Shown piece after piece: positions 8,306 through 16,104 of a stretch of DNA of 64,000 nt; positions within the stretch are counted from its first letter, which is position 1, and each line of letters opens with the position of its first letter. Origin of the DNA: Desulfobulbus elongatus DSM 2908 (lineage in GTDB: Bacteria; Desulfobacterota; Desulfobulbia; Desulfobulbales; Desulfobulbaceae). The position numbers and the translations under genes are program-made. The stretch is taken from NCBI RefSeq assembly GCF_000621145.1, contig NZ_JHZB01000004.1:62001-126000 (forward strand), in the 5' to 3' direction. The notes beneath the pieces were generated by a model. It was not told the DNA's origin, did no database searches, and saw nothing but the letters and a program-made list of their open reading frames with translations.

Positions 8306-8615
8306 GTATCCGTTTTTTGGGGCCCATTGCACCGGCAAGGACCACCCTGAACCAGGATTCTGGTGGAGCTGGCAATTGGAGTTGTGCGTCGGACCGGTGT
8401 CAGCCGACATCCCCTTTGGCTGCCGCCACCGGCGGAGCGGCGATTCCGGGCGGTTTCGGCCCCAGCCGCCGATATCGACCCGGTGGTGTCATGGATGCGT
8501 ATCGAATCGGGAAGGCGGGCGGAATAATGCTTTTTTTTACAGCCCGTTTGTGGGAAACTAGACGCCGGGAAAAGAACCAGCGTGTTAGAATCATCAACGG
8601 CCACAAGGTGGGGAT
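8306..8615. other. GC-rich intergenic region after fau
   Basis: This 310-bp stretch holds no credible gene. It contains several GC-rich inverted repeats, including ACCAG/CTGGT around 8350-8363 and a long-range ACCACC/GGTGGT pair bracketing about 150 nt. A run of eight T residues at about 8530 has no adjoining strong stem. 6S RNA is often encoded beside fau in proteobacteria, but I could not fold a convincing 6S structure here. The last part must contain the promoter of the response-regulator gene; no clear -35/-10 pair was seen. Confidence 0.4.
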
Positions 8616-9671
8616 ATGGGTTCGAGAATTCTCATTGCGGACGATGACACCCTGGTTCGATCGGCGATCCAGAAGATCCTGCACATGTTTCATCACGATG
8701 TCGTGGCCGTGGAATCGGGCCGGCAGGTGCTGGAACAGGTATCGGATGAATTCGATGTCATTGTGCTCGATATCAACATGCCGGACATGGACGGGTTTGA
8801 AACCCTGGAGCGGTTGAATCAGCAGCGGATCGATATTCCGGTGCTCTTTCTCACTGGTGCGGGATCCATGGATTACGCGGTCAAGGCCATTCATCTCGGC
8901 GCCTACGATTTCCTCACCAAACCCATCGTCGACATCGAGCTGTTTCATATCAAGGTGAAGCAGGCCGCTGAAAAGCGCCACTTTCTCCTCCAGGAAAAGG
9001 CCTATAAACGGCAATTGGAAATCGAGGTCCAGGCAAAAACCCACGAACTGGCCGAAAAAAACCTGTTGCTTGAGCGGTACAGCAACCATCTGGAAAATGC
9101 GACCGTGCAGATCATGACCAGTCTGCAGATCGCCATGGAGGAAAAGGACGAATACACCGCCGGCCACACCCACCGGGTGACGGAACTGGCCCTGCTGCTC
9201 GGCCAGGCCGCCCGTCTGGGCACCGACGACATCACGATCCTCAGGCGGGCCTCTCAATTCCACGACATCGGCAAACTGGTGATCGACCTGTCCTGCATCC
9301 AGAAGGCCGGGGAATTGACTCCGGAGGAGTGGGAGCTGATCAAGAAACACCCAGGCATCGGCGCGAGCATCATCGAACCCCTGACCTTCATGGATCGGGA
9401 ACGGGACATCATCCGCCATCACCACGAAAAGCTCGACGGCACCGGTTATCCGGACGGTATCGGCGGCAACGAGTTGGACATACTGACCCGTATCATCACC
9501 ATTGCCGACAGCTACGACGCCATGACCTCGCGCCGCAATTACCGGAGCAATCTCAGCTCCGCCGAGGCGGTGGGCGAGCTGCGCCGATGCGCCGGCACCC
9601 AATTCGATCCCGAACTGGTTGAAATTTTTGCAGGGGTTGTTCTTTCCGCCCGTTCGCTGTATAAACAGTAG
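8616..9671 (+). CDS. Response regulator with HD-GYP output domain
   Basis: A 351-residue cytoplasmic two-component protein. Residues 1-120 form a receiver domain with the acidic pocket D9-D11, phosphoacceptor D52 in VIVLDINMPD, and the conserved Thr and Lys in LTGAGS and FLTKP. A charged helix (about 125-165) links it to an HD-GYP domain carrying GHTHRV, SQFHDIGK and HHHEKLDGTGYPDG, all metal-site and GYP residues intact. HD-GYP domains hydrolyse cyclic di-GMP, so it probably lowers c-di-GMP in response to an unlinked sensor kinase. No kinase gene is adjacent. ATG 8616 follows a GGTGGGGAT sequence. Confidence 0.93.
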   Translation: MGSRILIADDDTLVRSAIQKILHMFHHDVVAVESGRQVLEQVSDEFDVIVLDINMPDMDGFETLERLNQQRIDIPVLFLTGAGSMDYAVKAIHLGAYDFLTKPIVDIELFHIKVKQAAEKRHFLLQEKAYKRQLEIEVQAKTHELAEKNLLLERYSNHLENATVQIMTSLQIAMEEKDEYTAGHTHRVTELALLLGQAARLGTDDITILRRASQFHDIGKLVIDLSCIQKAGELTPEEWELIKKHPGIGASIIEPLTFMDRERDIIRHHHEKLDGTGYPDGIGGNELDILTRIITIADSYDAMTSRRNYRSNLSSAEAVGELRRCAGTQFDPELVEIFAGVVLSARSLYKQ

Positions 9672-9725
9672 CTCTTTGTCTGCGGACCACCGCATCTGTT
9701 CAACGTTCTTTTTCGCGCATAATCC

Positions 9726-10013
9726 ATGAAGATAACCAGAGACGAAGTGCGGCATGTCGCCAACCTGGCCCGCCTTGACTTAAGCGAGGCCGAAGTGGAC
9801 CGGATGACCGGCCAACTCGACGCCATCCTCACCTACGTGGCCAAGCTCGACGAACTGGACACGGCCGGAGTGGCCGTCACCACCCACACCCAGCAGGTGG
9901 TCAACGCCTTCCGTGAAGATGAGGTGCGCCCCTCGCTGCCCCGGGAACAAGCCCTGGCCAACGGACCCGAACAGAACGGCGAGTCCTTCGTGGTTCCGCG
10001 AGTCATCGGCTGA
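9726..10013 (+). CDS. gatC: Asp-tRNA(Asn)/Glu-tRNA(Gln) amidotransferase subunit C
   Basis: Small 95-residue subunit that stabilises the GatCAB amidotransferase, which converts mischarged Glu-tRNA(Gln) or Asp-tRNA(Asn) to the correct amide. The start MKITRDEVRHVANLARLDLS and the segment QLDAILTYVAKLDELDT are characteristic. It ends FVVPRVIG, a typical C-terminal GatC motif. It is 35 bp upstream of gatA and presumably cotranscribed. gatB is not in this cluster and must be elsewhere. Confidence 0.95.
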   Translation: MKITRDEVRHVANLARLDLSEAEVDRMTGQLDAILTYVAKLDELDTAGVAVTTHTQQVVNAFREDEVRPSLPREQALANGPEQNGESFVVPRVIG

Positions 10014-10048
10014 TTCCACTCTTCATCATCCCCAACCGACCCCATCCC

Positions 10049-11509
10049 ATGGAATACTATTCGTTGACCCTCCAGGAAGCGCTGCGGCGGCTCGAGGCCG
10101 GCGAGGTCAGCTCGGTGGCCCTCACCGAATCGGTGCTCGCCCGGATCGACTCCGTCGAGCCCGCGGTGCAGGCCTATCTGGCCCTGGACCGCGAAGGGGC
10201 GCTGCGCCAGGCCGAGCAAGCCGACATCGCGCGAAAAAAGGGCCAGGCCGGTCCGCTCTGCGGCATTCCCCTGGCGATCAAGGATGTGCTCTGCACCACC
10301 TCGATGCCCACCACCTGCGGCTCCCGCATGCTCGAGCATTTCGTCGCCCCCTATGACGCCACCGTGGTAACCAGACTGGCGCAGGCCGGCTCGGTGCTCT
10401 TGGGCAAGCTGGCCATGGACGAGTTCGCCATGGGCTCCACCAGCGAGAACTGCGCCTTCAAGGTGCCGCGTAACCCCTGGAAGCCGGGCTATGTGGCCGG
10501 CGGTTCCAGCGGCGGTTCGGCCGCGGCCGTGGCCGCCGACGAATGCTTCGCCTCGCTGGGTTCCGATACCGGCGGCTCGATCCGCCAGCCCGCCTCGCTC
10601 TGCGGCACGGTCGGTATGAAGCCCACCTATGGCCGGGTGTCGCGCTACGGCCTGGTGGCCTTTGCCTCCTCGCTCGACCAGATCGGTCCCTTGACCAAGG
10701 ATGTGCGCGACTGCGCCCTGATGATGAACGTCATCTGCGGCCACGATCCGCTGGATTCGACCTCGCTCGACCGGACGGTGCCCGATTACACCGAAGCACT
10801 CCAAGATGGCCTCAAGGGAATACGAATCGGCATTCCCCGGGAATACTTCGGCCAGGGACTCGATCCCGAGGTGGATGCGGCGGTTCGCCAGGGCATGGCC
10901 ATGCTCAAGGATGCCGGCGCCGAACTCGTCGAGGTCACCCTGCCGCACACCGACTACTGCGTGGCCGTCTACTACCTGATCGCCCCGGCCGAGGCCAGCT
11001 CCAACCTGGCCCGCTTCGACGGGGTCCGCTACGGCTTTCGCGACCGCTCGGCCGATTCCCTGATCGAGATGTACAACAAGAGCCGTTCCCGCGGCTTCGG
11101 CGACGAGGTCAAGCGCCGCATTCTGATCGGCACCTACGCCCTTTCTTCCGGTTACTACGACGCTTTTTACAAGAAAGCCTCGCAGGTGCGCACCCTGATC
11201 AAGGAGGATTTCGCCCGGGCCTTCGCCGCCTGCGACCTGATGGTCTCGCCGGTGGCTCCGACGCCGGCCTGGAAGATCGGCGACAAGGCCGACGATCCCC
11301 TGGCGCTCTACCTCTCCGATATCCTCACCCTTTCGGCCAACCTCGCCGGCATACCCGGCATGTCGGTGCCCTGCGGGTTCAGCGGCGCAGGGCTGCCGAT
11401 CGGCATGCAGCTGCAGGCCGCCCATTTCAACGAGGCCGTGCTGCTGCGTGCGGCCTACAATCTCGAACAACGTGCCGGCGTTGTCGGCAAAAAACCGGTG
11501 CTCGCCTGA
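10049..11509 (+). CDS. gatA: Asp-tRNA(Asn)/Glu-tRNA(Gln) amidotransferase subunit A
   Basis: Glutaminase subunit of GatCAB, an amidase-signature enzyme that releases ammonia from glutamine for tRNA-dependent amidation. The 486-residue product carries the full Ser-cisSer-Lys triad: K78 in PLAIKDVL, S153 in AGGSSGGSAA and S177 in TGGSIRQP. The length is typical. It follows gatC closely, and hisC begins two bases after its stop, suggesting a gatCA-hisC-cmk transcript. Whether the organism uses GatCAB for Gln, Asn or both cannot be decided here. Confidence 0.97.
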   Translation: MEYYSLTLQEALRRLEAGEVSSVALTESVLARIDSVEPAVQAYLALDREGALRQAEQADIARKKGQAGPLCGIPLAIKDVLCTTSMPTTCGSRMLEHFVAPYDATVVTRLAQAGSVLLGKLAMDEFAMGSTSENCAFKVPRNPWKPGYVAGGSSGGSAAAVAADECFASLGSDTGGSIRQPASLCGTVGMKPTYGRVSRYGLVAFASSLDQIGPLTKDVRDCALMMNVICGHDPLDSTSLDRTVPDYTEALQDGLKGIRIGIPREYFGQGLDPEVDAAVRQGMAMLKDAGAELVEVTLPHTDYCVAVYYLIAPAEASSNLARFDGVRYGFRDRSADSLIEMYNKSRSRGFGDEVKRRILIGTYALSSGYYDAFYKKASQVRTLIKEDFARAFAACDLMVSPVAPTPAWKIGDKADDPLALYLSDILTLSANLAGIPGMSVPCGFSGAGLPIGMQLQAAHFNEAVLLRAAYNLEQRAGVVGKKPVLA

Positions 11510-11511
11510 CC

Positions 11512-12630
11512 ATGCAACTCCCCGTGCCCCAACATATCGCGGCCATCGTCCCCTACCCGCCCGGCAAACCCATGGATGAGCTGGAGCGGGAATACGGCAT
11601 CACCAACGCCATCAAACTGGCCTCCAACGAAAATCCCTGGGGCCCGTCGCCCAAGGCGGTGGCGGCCATCGGCGCCATGCTGCACAACCTGCACCGGTAT
11701 CCCGACGGTTCGAGCTACTATCTCACCGAGGCCGTGGCCCGCTGGATCGGTTCGGCCCCGGCGGAGATCGTGCTCGGCAACGGTTCCAACGAGGTGATCG
11801 AGTTTCTGGTCAAGGCCTTTGTCGGCACCGGCGACACGGTGATCACCAGTCATCCGTCCTTTTTGATGTACCAGAAATTCGTCCAGGTGCGCGGCGGCGA
11901 CAACGTGGTCATCCCCTTGAAGGAGATGCACCACGACCTGGAGGCGATCACCGCGGCGGTGACCGATCGCACCCGATTGATCTTCCTCGACAATCCCAAC
12001 AATCCCACCGGAACCCTGATCAGTCGGGAACGGTTCGACCGGTTTCTCGCCGGCCTGCCCGAGACGGTGATCGTGGTGGTCGACGAGGCCTATATCGATT
12101 TCGTCGATCCGGACAAGCGCATCGACATTCTGGGATACATCCGCCAGCCGGACCGGATTCCGGCGGTGGTCAGCCTGCGCACCTTTTCCAAGGCCTTTGG
12201 CCTGGCCGGTCTCCGGGTCGGGTTCGGGGTCATGCACCGGGAAATAGCCGGTCTGCTTCATCGGGTGCGCCAGCCCTTCAACATCAACCTGCCGGCCCAG
12301 GCCGGCGCGCTGGCCGCCCTGGGCGACGAGGAGCACTACCGCGCCACCCTGCGCGGCACGGCGGAAGGCCTGGCCTGGCTGAGCGGGGAGGTGGCCGGAC
12401 TGGGCTGCCGCCCGTACCCGTCGTATACCAATTTTTTCCTGATCGATGTCGGCGGCGACGCCACCCGCCTGTACGAGGCCATGCTGTACAAGGGCGTGAT
12501 CGTGCGGTCGATGAAGGCCTACGGCTATCCGGACTTCATCCGGATCACCGTGGGGACGGCTGCGGAAAACCAGCGGTTCGTGGCCGCCTTGGGCGAGTGT
12601 TTGCGGGATCTGGGGTATGGCCGAGGATAA
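11512..12630 (+). CDS. hisC: Histidinol-phosphate aminotransferase
   Basis: PLP-dependent class I/II aminotransferase converting imidazole acetol phosphate to histidinol phosphate in histidine biosynthesis. The 372-residue protein begins with MQLPVPQHIAAIVPYPPGKP, a typical HisC N-terminus. It has KLASNENPWGPSP, the PLP-contact segment VLGNGSNE, NPNNPTGT, and the Schiff-base lysine in RTFSKAFGLAGLR. ATG 11512 lies two bases after the gatA stop; the frame stays open further upstream inside gatA, but that sequence is not HisC-like. It overlaps cmk by 14 bp. No other his genes are nearby. Confidence 0.93.
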   Translation: MQLPVPQHIAAIVPYPPGKPMDELEREYGITNAIKLASNENPWGPSPKAVAAIGAMLHNLHRYPDGSSYYLTEAVARWIGSAPAEIVLGNGSNEVIEFLVKAFVGTGDTVITSHPSFLMYQKFVQVRGGDNVVIPLKEMHHDLEAITAAVTDRTRLIFLDNPNNPTGTLISRERFDRFLAGLPETVIVVVDEAYIDFVDPDKRIDILGYIRQPDRIPAVVSLRTFSKAFGLAGLRVGFGVMHREIAGLLHRVRQPFNINLPAQAGALAALGDEEHYRATLRGTAEGLAWLSGEVAGLGCRPYPSYTNFFLIDVGGDATRLYEAMLYKGVIVRSMKAYGYPDFIRITVGTAAENQRFVAALGECLRDLGYGRG

Positions 12631-13318
12631 ACAGCGGATCGTCACCATCGACGGTCCGTCCGGCGGCGGCAAGTCCACCGTGTCGCGGGTCCTGGCCGCC
12701 AAGCTCCACTTCACCTACCTCGACACCGGGGCGATGTACCGGGCCGTGGCCTTTCAGTGCCGGGAAAAGGGGATCGATCCCGCCGACAGCCAAGGACTGG
12801 AGGCCTTGTTGGCCGCCATCCGCATTGAACTGCTGCCGCCGGCTGAAGGCGAGGACGATGTCCGGGTGCTGGTGGACGGCCGGGAGGTGGGCAGCCAGCT
12901 TCGCACCCCAGAGATGGGCATGCTGGCGTCCAAGGTCTCGGCCCTGCCGCAGGTGCGGCAGACGCTGACTCGCCTGCAACAGCAAATTGGTGCCGGCGGG
13001 CGCATTGTGGCGGAAGGCCGGGATACCGGCACCGTGGTCTTTCCCCGCGCTGCCTGGAAGTTTTTCCTCGACGCCAGCCCCGAGGTGCGGGCCCGGCGAC
13101 GGGCCGCCCAACTACGGAGCAAAGGGGAGGAGGTGGATGAAGCGCACCTGCTTGCCCAGATTGTCAAGCGGGACAGGGATGACCGGGAACGGTCCCTCGC
13201 CCCGCTGACCGCCGCACCCGATGCCCTGATCATCGATTCCACCGGCCTGCTGGTGGAGGAGGTGGTGCGGCGGATGTACGAAAAAATTCTTACCACCCCC
13301 TGCTGCGGGAAAAAATAA
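12617..13318 (+). CDS. cmk: Cytidylate kinase
   Basis: Phosphorylates CMP and dCMP to the diphosphates. The 233-residue NMP kinase shows the P-loop IDGPSGGGKSTV at residues 11-22, the CMP-binding YLDTGAMYRAVA and the GRDTGTVVFP signature around residue 134. The C-terminal RDRDDRERSLAPL segment is conserved in Cmk. It starts inside the last codons of hisC, implying translational coupling. A GC stem (13320-13345) without a T-tract follows the stop. The 220-bp gap 13319-13538 contains nothing else I can identify. Confidence 0.95.
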   Translation: MAEDKQRIVTIDGPSGGGKSTVSRVLAAKLHFTYLDTGAMYRAVAFQCREKGIDPADSQGLEALLAAIRIELLPPAEGEDDVRVLVDGREVGSQLRTPEMGMLASKVSALPQVRQTLTRLQQQIGAGGRIVAEGRDTGTVVFPRAAWKFFLDASPEVRARRRAAQLRSKGEEVDEAHLLAQIVKRDRDDRERSLAPLTAAPDALIIDSTGLLVEEVVRRMYEKILTTPCCGKK

Positions 13319-13538
13319 ACCCGGCCCGCCAAGAGGAATGCCGGGCAGGTATCACCCCGCATAGCAGTGCGCCGATTCGCACCTGATGGTCCGGCCGCGT
13401 CTTTCTCCCCCACAGTCTTTCCCGTTTCGAAAAAAAGTAAAATTTGCCGGCCGATACTGATCTTCCCGTCGGTCCGGTCTCCGTCTTCGCCCGGATGAGG
13501 TGCGCGGGGAGAAATCGATCTCCCCCACGGCAAGCGGA

Positions 13539-13886
13539 TCAAAAGGTGAGGACGAGGTACCCCTGTTCGATGAAATCCGCCATGGCGGGATGACCGGACA
13601 TCTCGCCGATCAGCGGGATACCCTCCTGCGCCATGGCCTCGGTCATGTGCAGTTTTGCGGAGCAGGCGCGGCAGGCGCCTAAGATCAGGCCGCGCGCTTT
13701 CGCCTTGCTGTAGAGGGGGTAGAGAAAATGACCGGGATCGGCCATGACCGGCACTAGGGTGACCGATTCACCCTCGAGCACAATTTTGCCTTCCATGCCT
13801 TTTTCGGCAAGGTCGAGGGCGTTGAGCAGGACGTGGATAAAGCAGAGGGGATGATCGCGGAAAGCGAAGAAAACGGTTTTCGTCAT
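13539..13886 (-). CDS. DsrE-like family protein
   Basis: A 115-residue cytoplasmic protein starting MTKTVFFAFRDHPLCFIHVL. The strand-helix pattern, the GMEGKIVLEGESVTL strand and the GACRACSAKLHM motif are those of DsrE-fold proteins. The CRAC pair around residue 74-77 is in a suitable place for thiol or persulfide chemistry. It is the last gene of the leftward PerR-peroxiredoxin-desulfoferrodoxin-rubredoxin cluster, about 145 bp after rubredoxin and beyond a stable hairpin, so it may be expressed at a lower level or separately. The family is widespread and uncharacterised in anaerobes. ATG 13886 was chosen for family length; its ribosome binding site is weak. Confidence 0.75.
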   Translation of the reverse strand: MTKTVFFAFRDHPLCFIHVLLNALDLAEKGMEGKIVLEGESVTLVPVMADPGHFLYPLYSKAKARGLILGACRACSAKLHMTEAMAQEGIPLIGEMSGHPAMADFIEQGYLVLTF

Positions 13887-13995
13887 CAGGATACGCTCGT
13901 TTGTCAGGGGAAAGGTGTTGTCGTCGCGGCAACGGCGGGACTGATGAAACGCGGACGGGCGGCACAACCGGGTCCGGCGTACCGGGCCGGAGCGG

Positions 13996-14024
13996 GACCC
14001 CTCACCCCGAGAGGGTGAGGGGTC
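13996..14024 (-). terminator. Strong hairpin after rubredoxin gene
   Basis: A perfect 12-bp stem (GACCCCTCACCC with its complement, 13996-14007 and 14013-14024) closes a 5-nt CGAGA loop, seven bases past the rubredoxin stop. There is no T-tract on either strand, so it could be a processing or partial-termination structure, or one copy of a dispersed palindromic repeat. Confidence 0.5.
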
Positions 14025-14030
14025 GAACGG

Positions 14031-14189
14031 TCATGCCTCTTCGAACTGGTCCTTGCCGGCGCCGCAGAGCGGGCAGGTCCAGTCATCGGGAATGTCCTCG
14101 AAGGCGGTACCGGGAGCAACGCCGTTCTCGGGGTCTCCCTTGGCCGGATCATACTCGTAACCACAGACGACGCAGGTGTATTTCTTCAT
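14031..14189 (-). CDS. Rubredoxin
   Basis: Small Fe(SCys)4 electron carrier. The 52-residue protein has both iron-binding knuckles, [12 protein letters not shown] near the N-terminus and [15 protein letters not shown] near the C-terminus, with the conserved aromatic core and the DWxCP signature. ATG 14189 follows a clear GAGGAAGTGAA ribosome binding site. It is 28 bp downstream of desulfoferrodoxin, for which rubredoxin is the established electron donor in superoxide reduction. Confidence 0.96.
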   Translation of the reverse strand: MKKYTCVVCGYEYDPAKGDPENGVAPGTAFEDIPDDWTCPLCGAGKDQFEEA

Positions 14190-14217
14190 TTCACTTCCTC
14201 TTTTGGTTGGGTTTGAC

Positions 14218-14592
14218 TCAGGCCTTCCACAGGCCGTGGAGATTGCAGTACTCGCGGGCGGACACCTGGTCCGCCTTGATACAGAAGATGGCCTCGGGGG
14301 TCCCGCCCGGGGAGAGATTCTGGCGATAGACCTTGCCGTCGGCAATCAATTCGATGAACTCGATCCAGTGTTTTTCTTCCATGGGATGGGGAACGGCACC
14401 GACCGATACCTTGTACCCTTCGTCAACCTTGGTGATCACCGGCACGTGTTTTTCCTTGGCGGCATCGACGGTGTTTTCGGTCATCAGGGTCATGGCCTGA
14501 CCGCAGCAGACCAGCTCACCGGCCCCGGCATGAAGAATTTCGACAATATTGCCGCAGAGGGCGCACTTGTACACTTCGTTTTTTTGGGTCAT
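14218..14592 (-). CDS. dfx: Desulfoferrodoxin (superoxide reductase, class I)
   Basis: Non-haem iron superoxide reductase that reduces superoxide to hydrogen peroxide without producing oxygen. The 124-residue product has the N-terminal desulforedoxin-like domain with its Fe(Cys)4 site (YKCALCGN and LVCCGQAM). The catalytic domain shows the iron ligands in [20 protein letters not shown] and the C-terminal CNLHGLW. Two iron centres therefore make it a 2Fe (class I) enzyme. A GGAGGAAGAGCC ribosome binding site precedes the ATG. It lies between peroxiredoxin and rubredoxin, a logical order: SOR makes peroxide, peroxiredoxin removes it and rubredoxin supplies electrons. Confidence 0.96.
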   Translation of the reverse strand: MTQKNEVYKCALCGNIVEILHAGAGELVCCGQAMTLMTENTVDAAKEKHVPVITKVDEGYKVSVGAVPHPMEEKHWIEFIELIADGKVYRQNLSPGGTPEAIFCIKADQVSAREYCNLHGLWKA

Positions 14593-14701
14593 GGCTCTTC
14601 CTCCTTATGGATTGAGGGAATCGTGCGGGCAACGGGGGTGCTTGGATCCCCCACCCAGAGACCGGCATGAACACGCCAAACAATAAACGATCTTGTTCGA
14701 C

Positions 14702-14729
14702 CGGGAAAGGGCCATTTGACCCTTTCCCG
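14702..14729 (-). terminator. Hairpin between peroxiredoxin and desulfoferrodoxin genes
   Basis: A perfect 10-bp stem (CGGGAAAGGG with its complement, 14702-14711 and 14720-14729) and 8-nt loop lie 28 bp after the peroxiredoxin stop. No T-tract follows in the leftward direction, so partial termination or mRNA stabilisation is more likely than full termination. Confidence 0.5.
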
Positions 14730-14756
14730 ACTTTCTGCCTGAAAATTGGCGGCGGA

Positions 14757-15350
14757 TCAGCCGTTGTGCTTGCTCAGATATTCGGAGACGCCGGCGGCGG
14801 TGGGTTTCATGGCCTCCTTGCCCTCCACCCAGTTCGCCGGGCACACATCGCCGTGTTCTTCGTGGAACTGGAGGGCGTCGACCATGCGCAGGGCCTCGTC
14901 GGTATTGCGGCCCAGGGGCAGATCGTTCACCACCGCATGGCGGACAATGCCGTCGCGGTCGATCAGGAAGGTGCCGCGCAGGGCGATGCCCTCGTCGAGC
15001 AGGACGCCGTACTGGCGGGAAATGTTCTTGTCGAGATCGGCAACCAGCGGAAACTGGATATTACCGATGCCGCCCTGGTTGACCGGCGTGTTTTTCCAGG
15101 CCCAATGGGAGAATTGCGAGTCGATGGAAACGCCGATAATTTCGCAGTTCTTGGCCTTGAAGGCGGACAGGGCCTTGTCAAAGGCCAGGATTTCCGAGGG
15201 GCAGACAAAGGTGAAATCCAGGGGATAGAAAAACAGGATCACGTATTTGCCCCGGTAATCGGACAGTTTGAAGTCCGGTTTCATGGAATTGTCGGGCAGG
15301 ACGGCGGTGGCGGTGAAATCCGGCGCCTTGTGGGTCACTAAAAAGCTCAT
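14757..15350 (-). CDS. 2-Cys peroxiredoxin (AhpC/TSA family)
   Basis: Thiol peroxidase that reduces hydrogen peroxide and alkyl hydroperoxides. The 197-residue protein has the peroxidatic cysteine in FFYPLDFTFVCPSEI (about residue 47) and the resolving cysteine in HGDVCPANW near residue 165. The C-terminal helix continues to LSKHNG. ATG 15350 follows AAAGGAGG at optimal spacing; an upstream in-frame TTG was rejected because it overlaps that ribosome binding site. It is the first enzyme gene after the PerR-type regulator. No AhpF-like reductase is adjacent, so rubredoxin or thioredoxin may reduce it. Confidence 0.95.
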   Translation of the reverse strand: MSFLVTHKAPDFTATAVLPDNSMKPDFKLSDYRGKYVILFFYPLDFTFVCPSEILAFDKALSAFKAKNCEIIGVSIDSQFSHWAWKNTPVNQGGIGNIQFPLVADLDKNISRQYGVLLDEGIALRGTFLIDRDGIVRHAVVNDLPLGRNTDEALRMVDALQFHEEHGDVCPANWVEGKEAMKPTAAGVSEYLSKHNG

Positions 15351-15381
15351 GAACAAACCTCCTTTTCTCGAATCGTGAATT

Positions 15382-15411
15382 GGGATGATGTGAAATGATG
15401 CGGGATGATGC
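15382..15411. repeat. Three tandem 10-bp repeats upstream of peroxiredoxin
   Basis: Three adjacent 10-bp units (GGGATGATGT, GAAATGATGC, GGGATGATGC) lie in the 69-bp gap between the regulator gene and the peroxiredoxin gene. The spacing equals one helical turn, as expected of stacked protein contacts on one DNA face. Chance cannot be excluded. Confidence 0.45.
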
Positions 15412-15419
15412 CGGCTGGG

Positions 15420-16070
15420 TTAGCCGAGTACGTTCTTGCCCTGTTCGGTTATTTCGTACTTGCACCGGGCAGGGCTGGCGACGTAGCCCTTGTTTTTCAG
15501 GGCTGTGATCTGGCAGCTGATCTGCTTGGCCTCCAGGCCGGTGGCGGCGGCAAGTTCCTTGCTGCCGCAGGCCTCGGGGCTATTGGCGAGGGCCTCAAGC
15601 ACTTGCCGTTGGGTATCGCTGACTTTGCTGGTGGTACAGGATGCACAAGCCATGGCACGTTCTCCTTTGGTTTTTTTCGTTTCTTGTTGACGTAAACATT
15701 TGGGGCACAGACCGGAAAACTCGATCCGGCGCCCGGTGATCCGGTATCCTTGCTGCCGCATCGGCTCGACCTCGGGCGCCGGTGCGGCAAGGGTGATATT
15801 GTCGACCCTCTGGCAATGGATGCAATAGACGTGGTCATGCTCGCCCGGATCCCAGTCGAACCGTTTCTGGCGGCCGCTGATCTCCAATTTTTTGATCAGA
15901 CCGGCTTCGGAAAGAATCTCCAGGTTCCGGTAGACCGTCGCCAAACTCACCCTCGGCAGTTTTTTTTTGATCCGTTCATACAACTCGTCGGCCGTCGGAT
16001 GGGTCTTGCTTCGCCGCAACTCATCGAGGATGACCTCGCGTTGATGCGTCATGCGCAGGTATCGATCCAT
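15420..16070 (-). CDS. PerR/Fur-type repressor fused to small winged-helix domain
   Basis: A 216-residue frame joining two regulators. Residues 1-139 are a Fur/PerR protein: a winged helix with SLATVYRNLEILSEAGLI, the metal-site EHDHVYCIHC and a second CxxC in LCPKC that completes the structural zinc site. Residues 140-216 begin MACASCTTSK and form a separate small winged helix with KELAAATGLEAKQISCQITA. No stop codon separates them, but the second part has its own AAAGGAG and ATG at 15653, so a free 77-residue protein may also be made. The first start (ATG 16070) follows AAGGG. It heads the peroxiredoxin-SOR-rubredoxin cluster, and a Fur/PerR-box-like sequence lies upstream, pointing to peroxide-responsive autoregulation. 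Confidence 0.82.
   Translation of the reverse strand: MDRYLRMTHQREVILDELRRSKTHPTADELYERIKKKLPRVSLATVYRNLEILSEAGLIKKLEISGRQKRFDWDPGEHDHVYCIHCQRVDNITLAAPAPEVEPMRQQGYRITGRRIEFSGLCPKCLRQQETKKTKGERAMACASCTTSKVSDTQRQVLEALANSPEACGSKELAAATGLEAKQISCQITALKNKGYVASPARCKYEITEQGKNVLG
15653..15671 (-). promoter_or_regulatory. Internal ribosome binding site and start within the regulator fusion
   Basis: Leftward, AAAGGAG lies eight bases before an in-frame ATG at 15653-15651. It would start a 77-residue winged-helix protein containing cysteines in MACASC. This is as good a ribosome binding site as those of the neighbouring genes. Confidence 0.6.
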
Positions 16071-16104
16071 GCTCACCCTTGTGGAAAATTTTCCTAAATG
16101 TATT

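Noticed and set aside
8306-8615. 6S RNA gene beside fau
   Set aside because: A long-range hairpin with the central bubble typical of 6S RNA could not be drawn convincingly; kept only as a question.
10543-11511. Long open frame inside gatA continuing into hisC
   Set aside because: It is an out-of-frame shadow of gatA caused by high GC; HisC-like sequence starts only at 11512.
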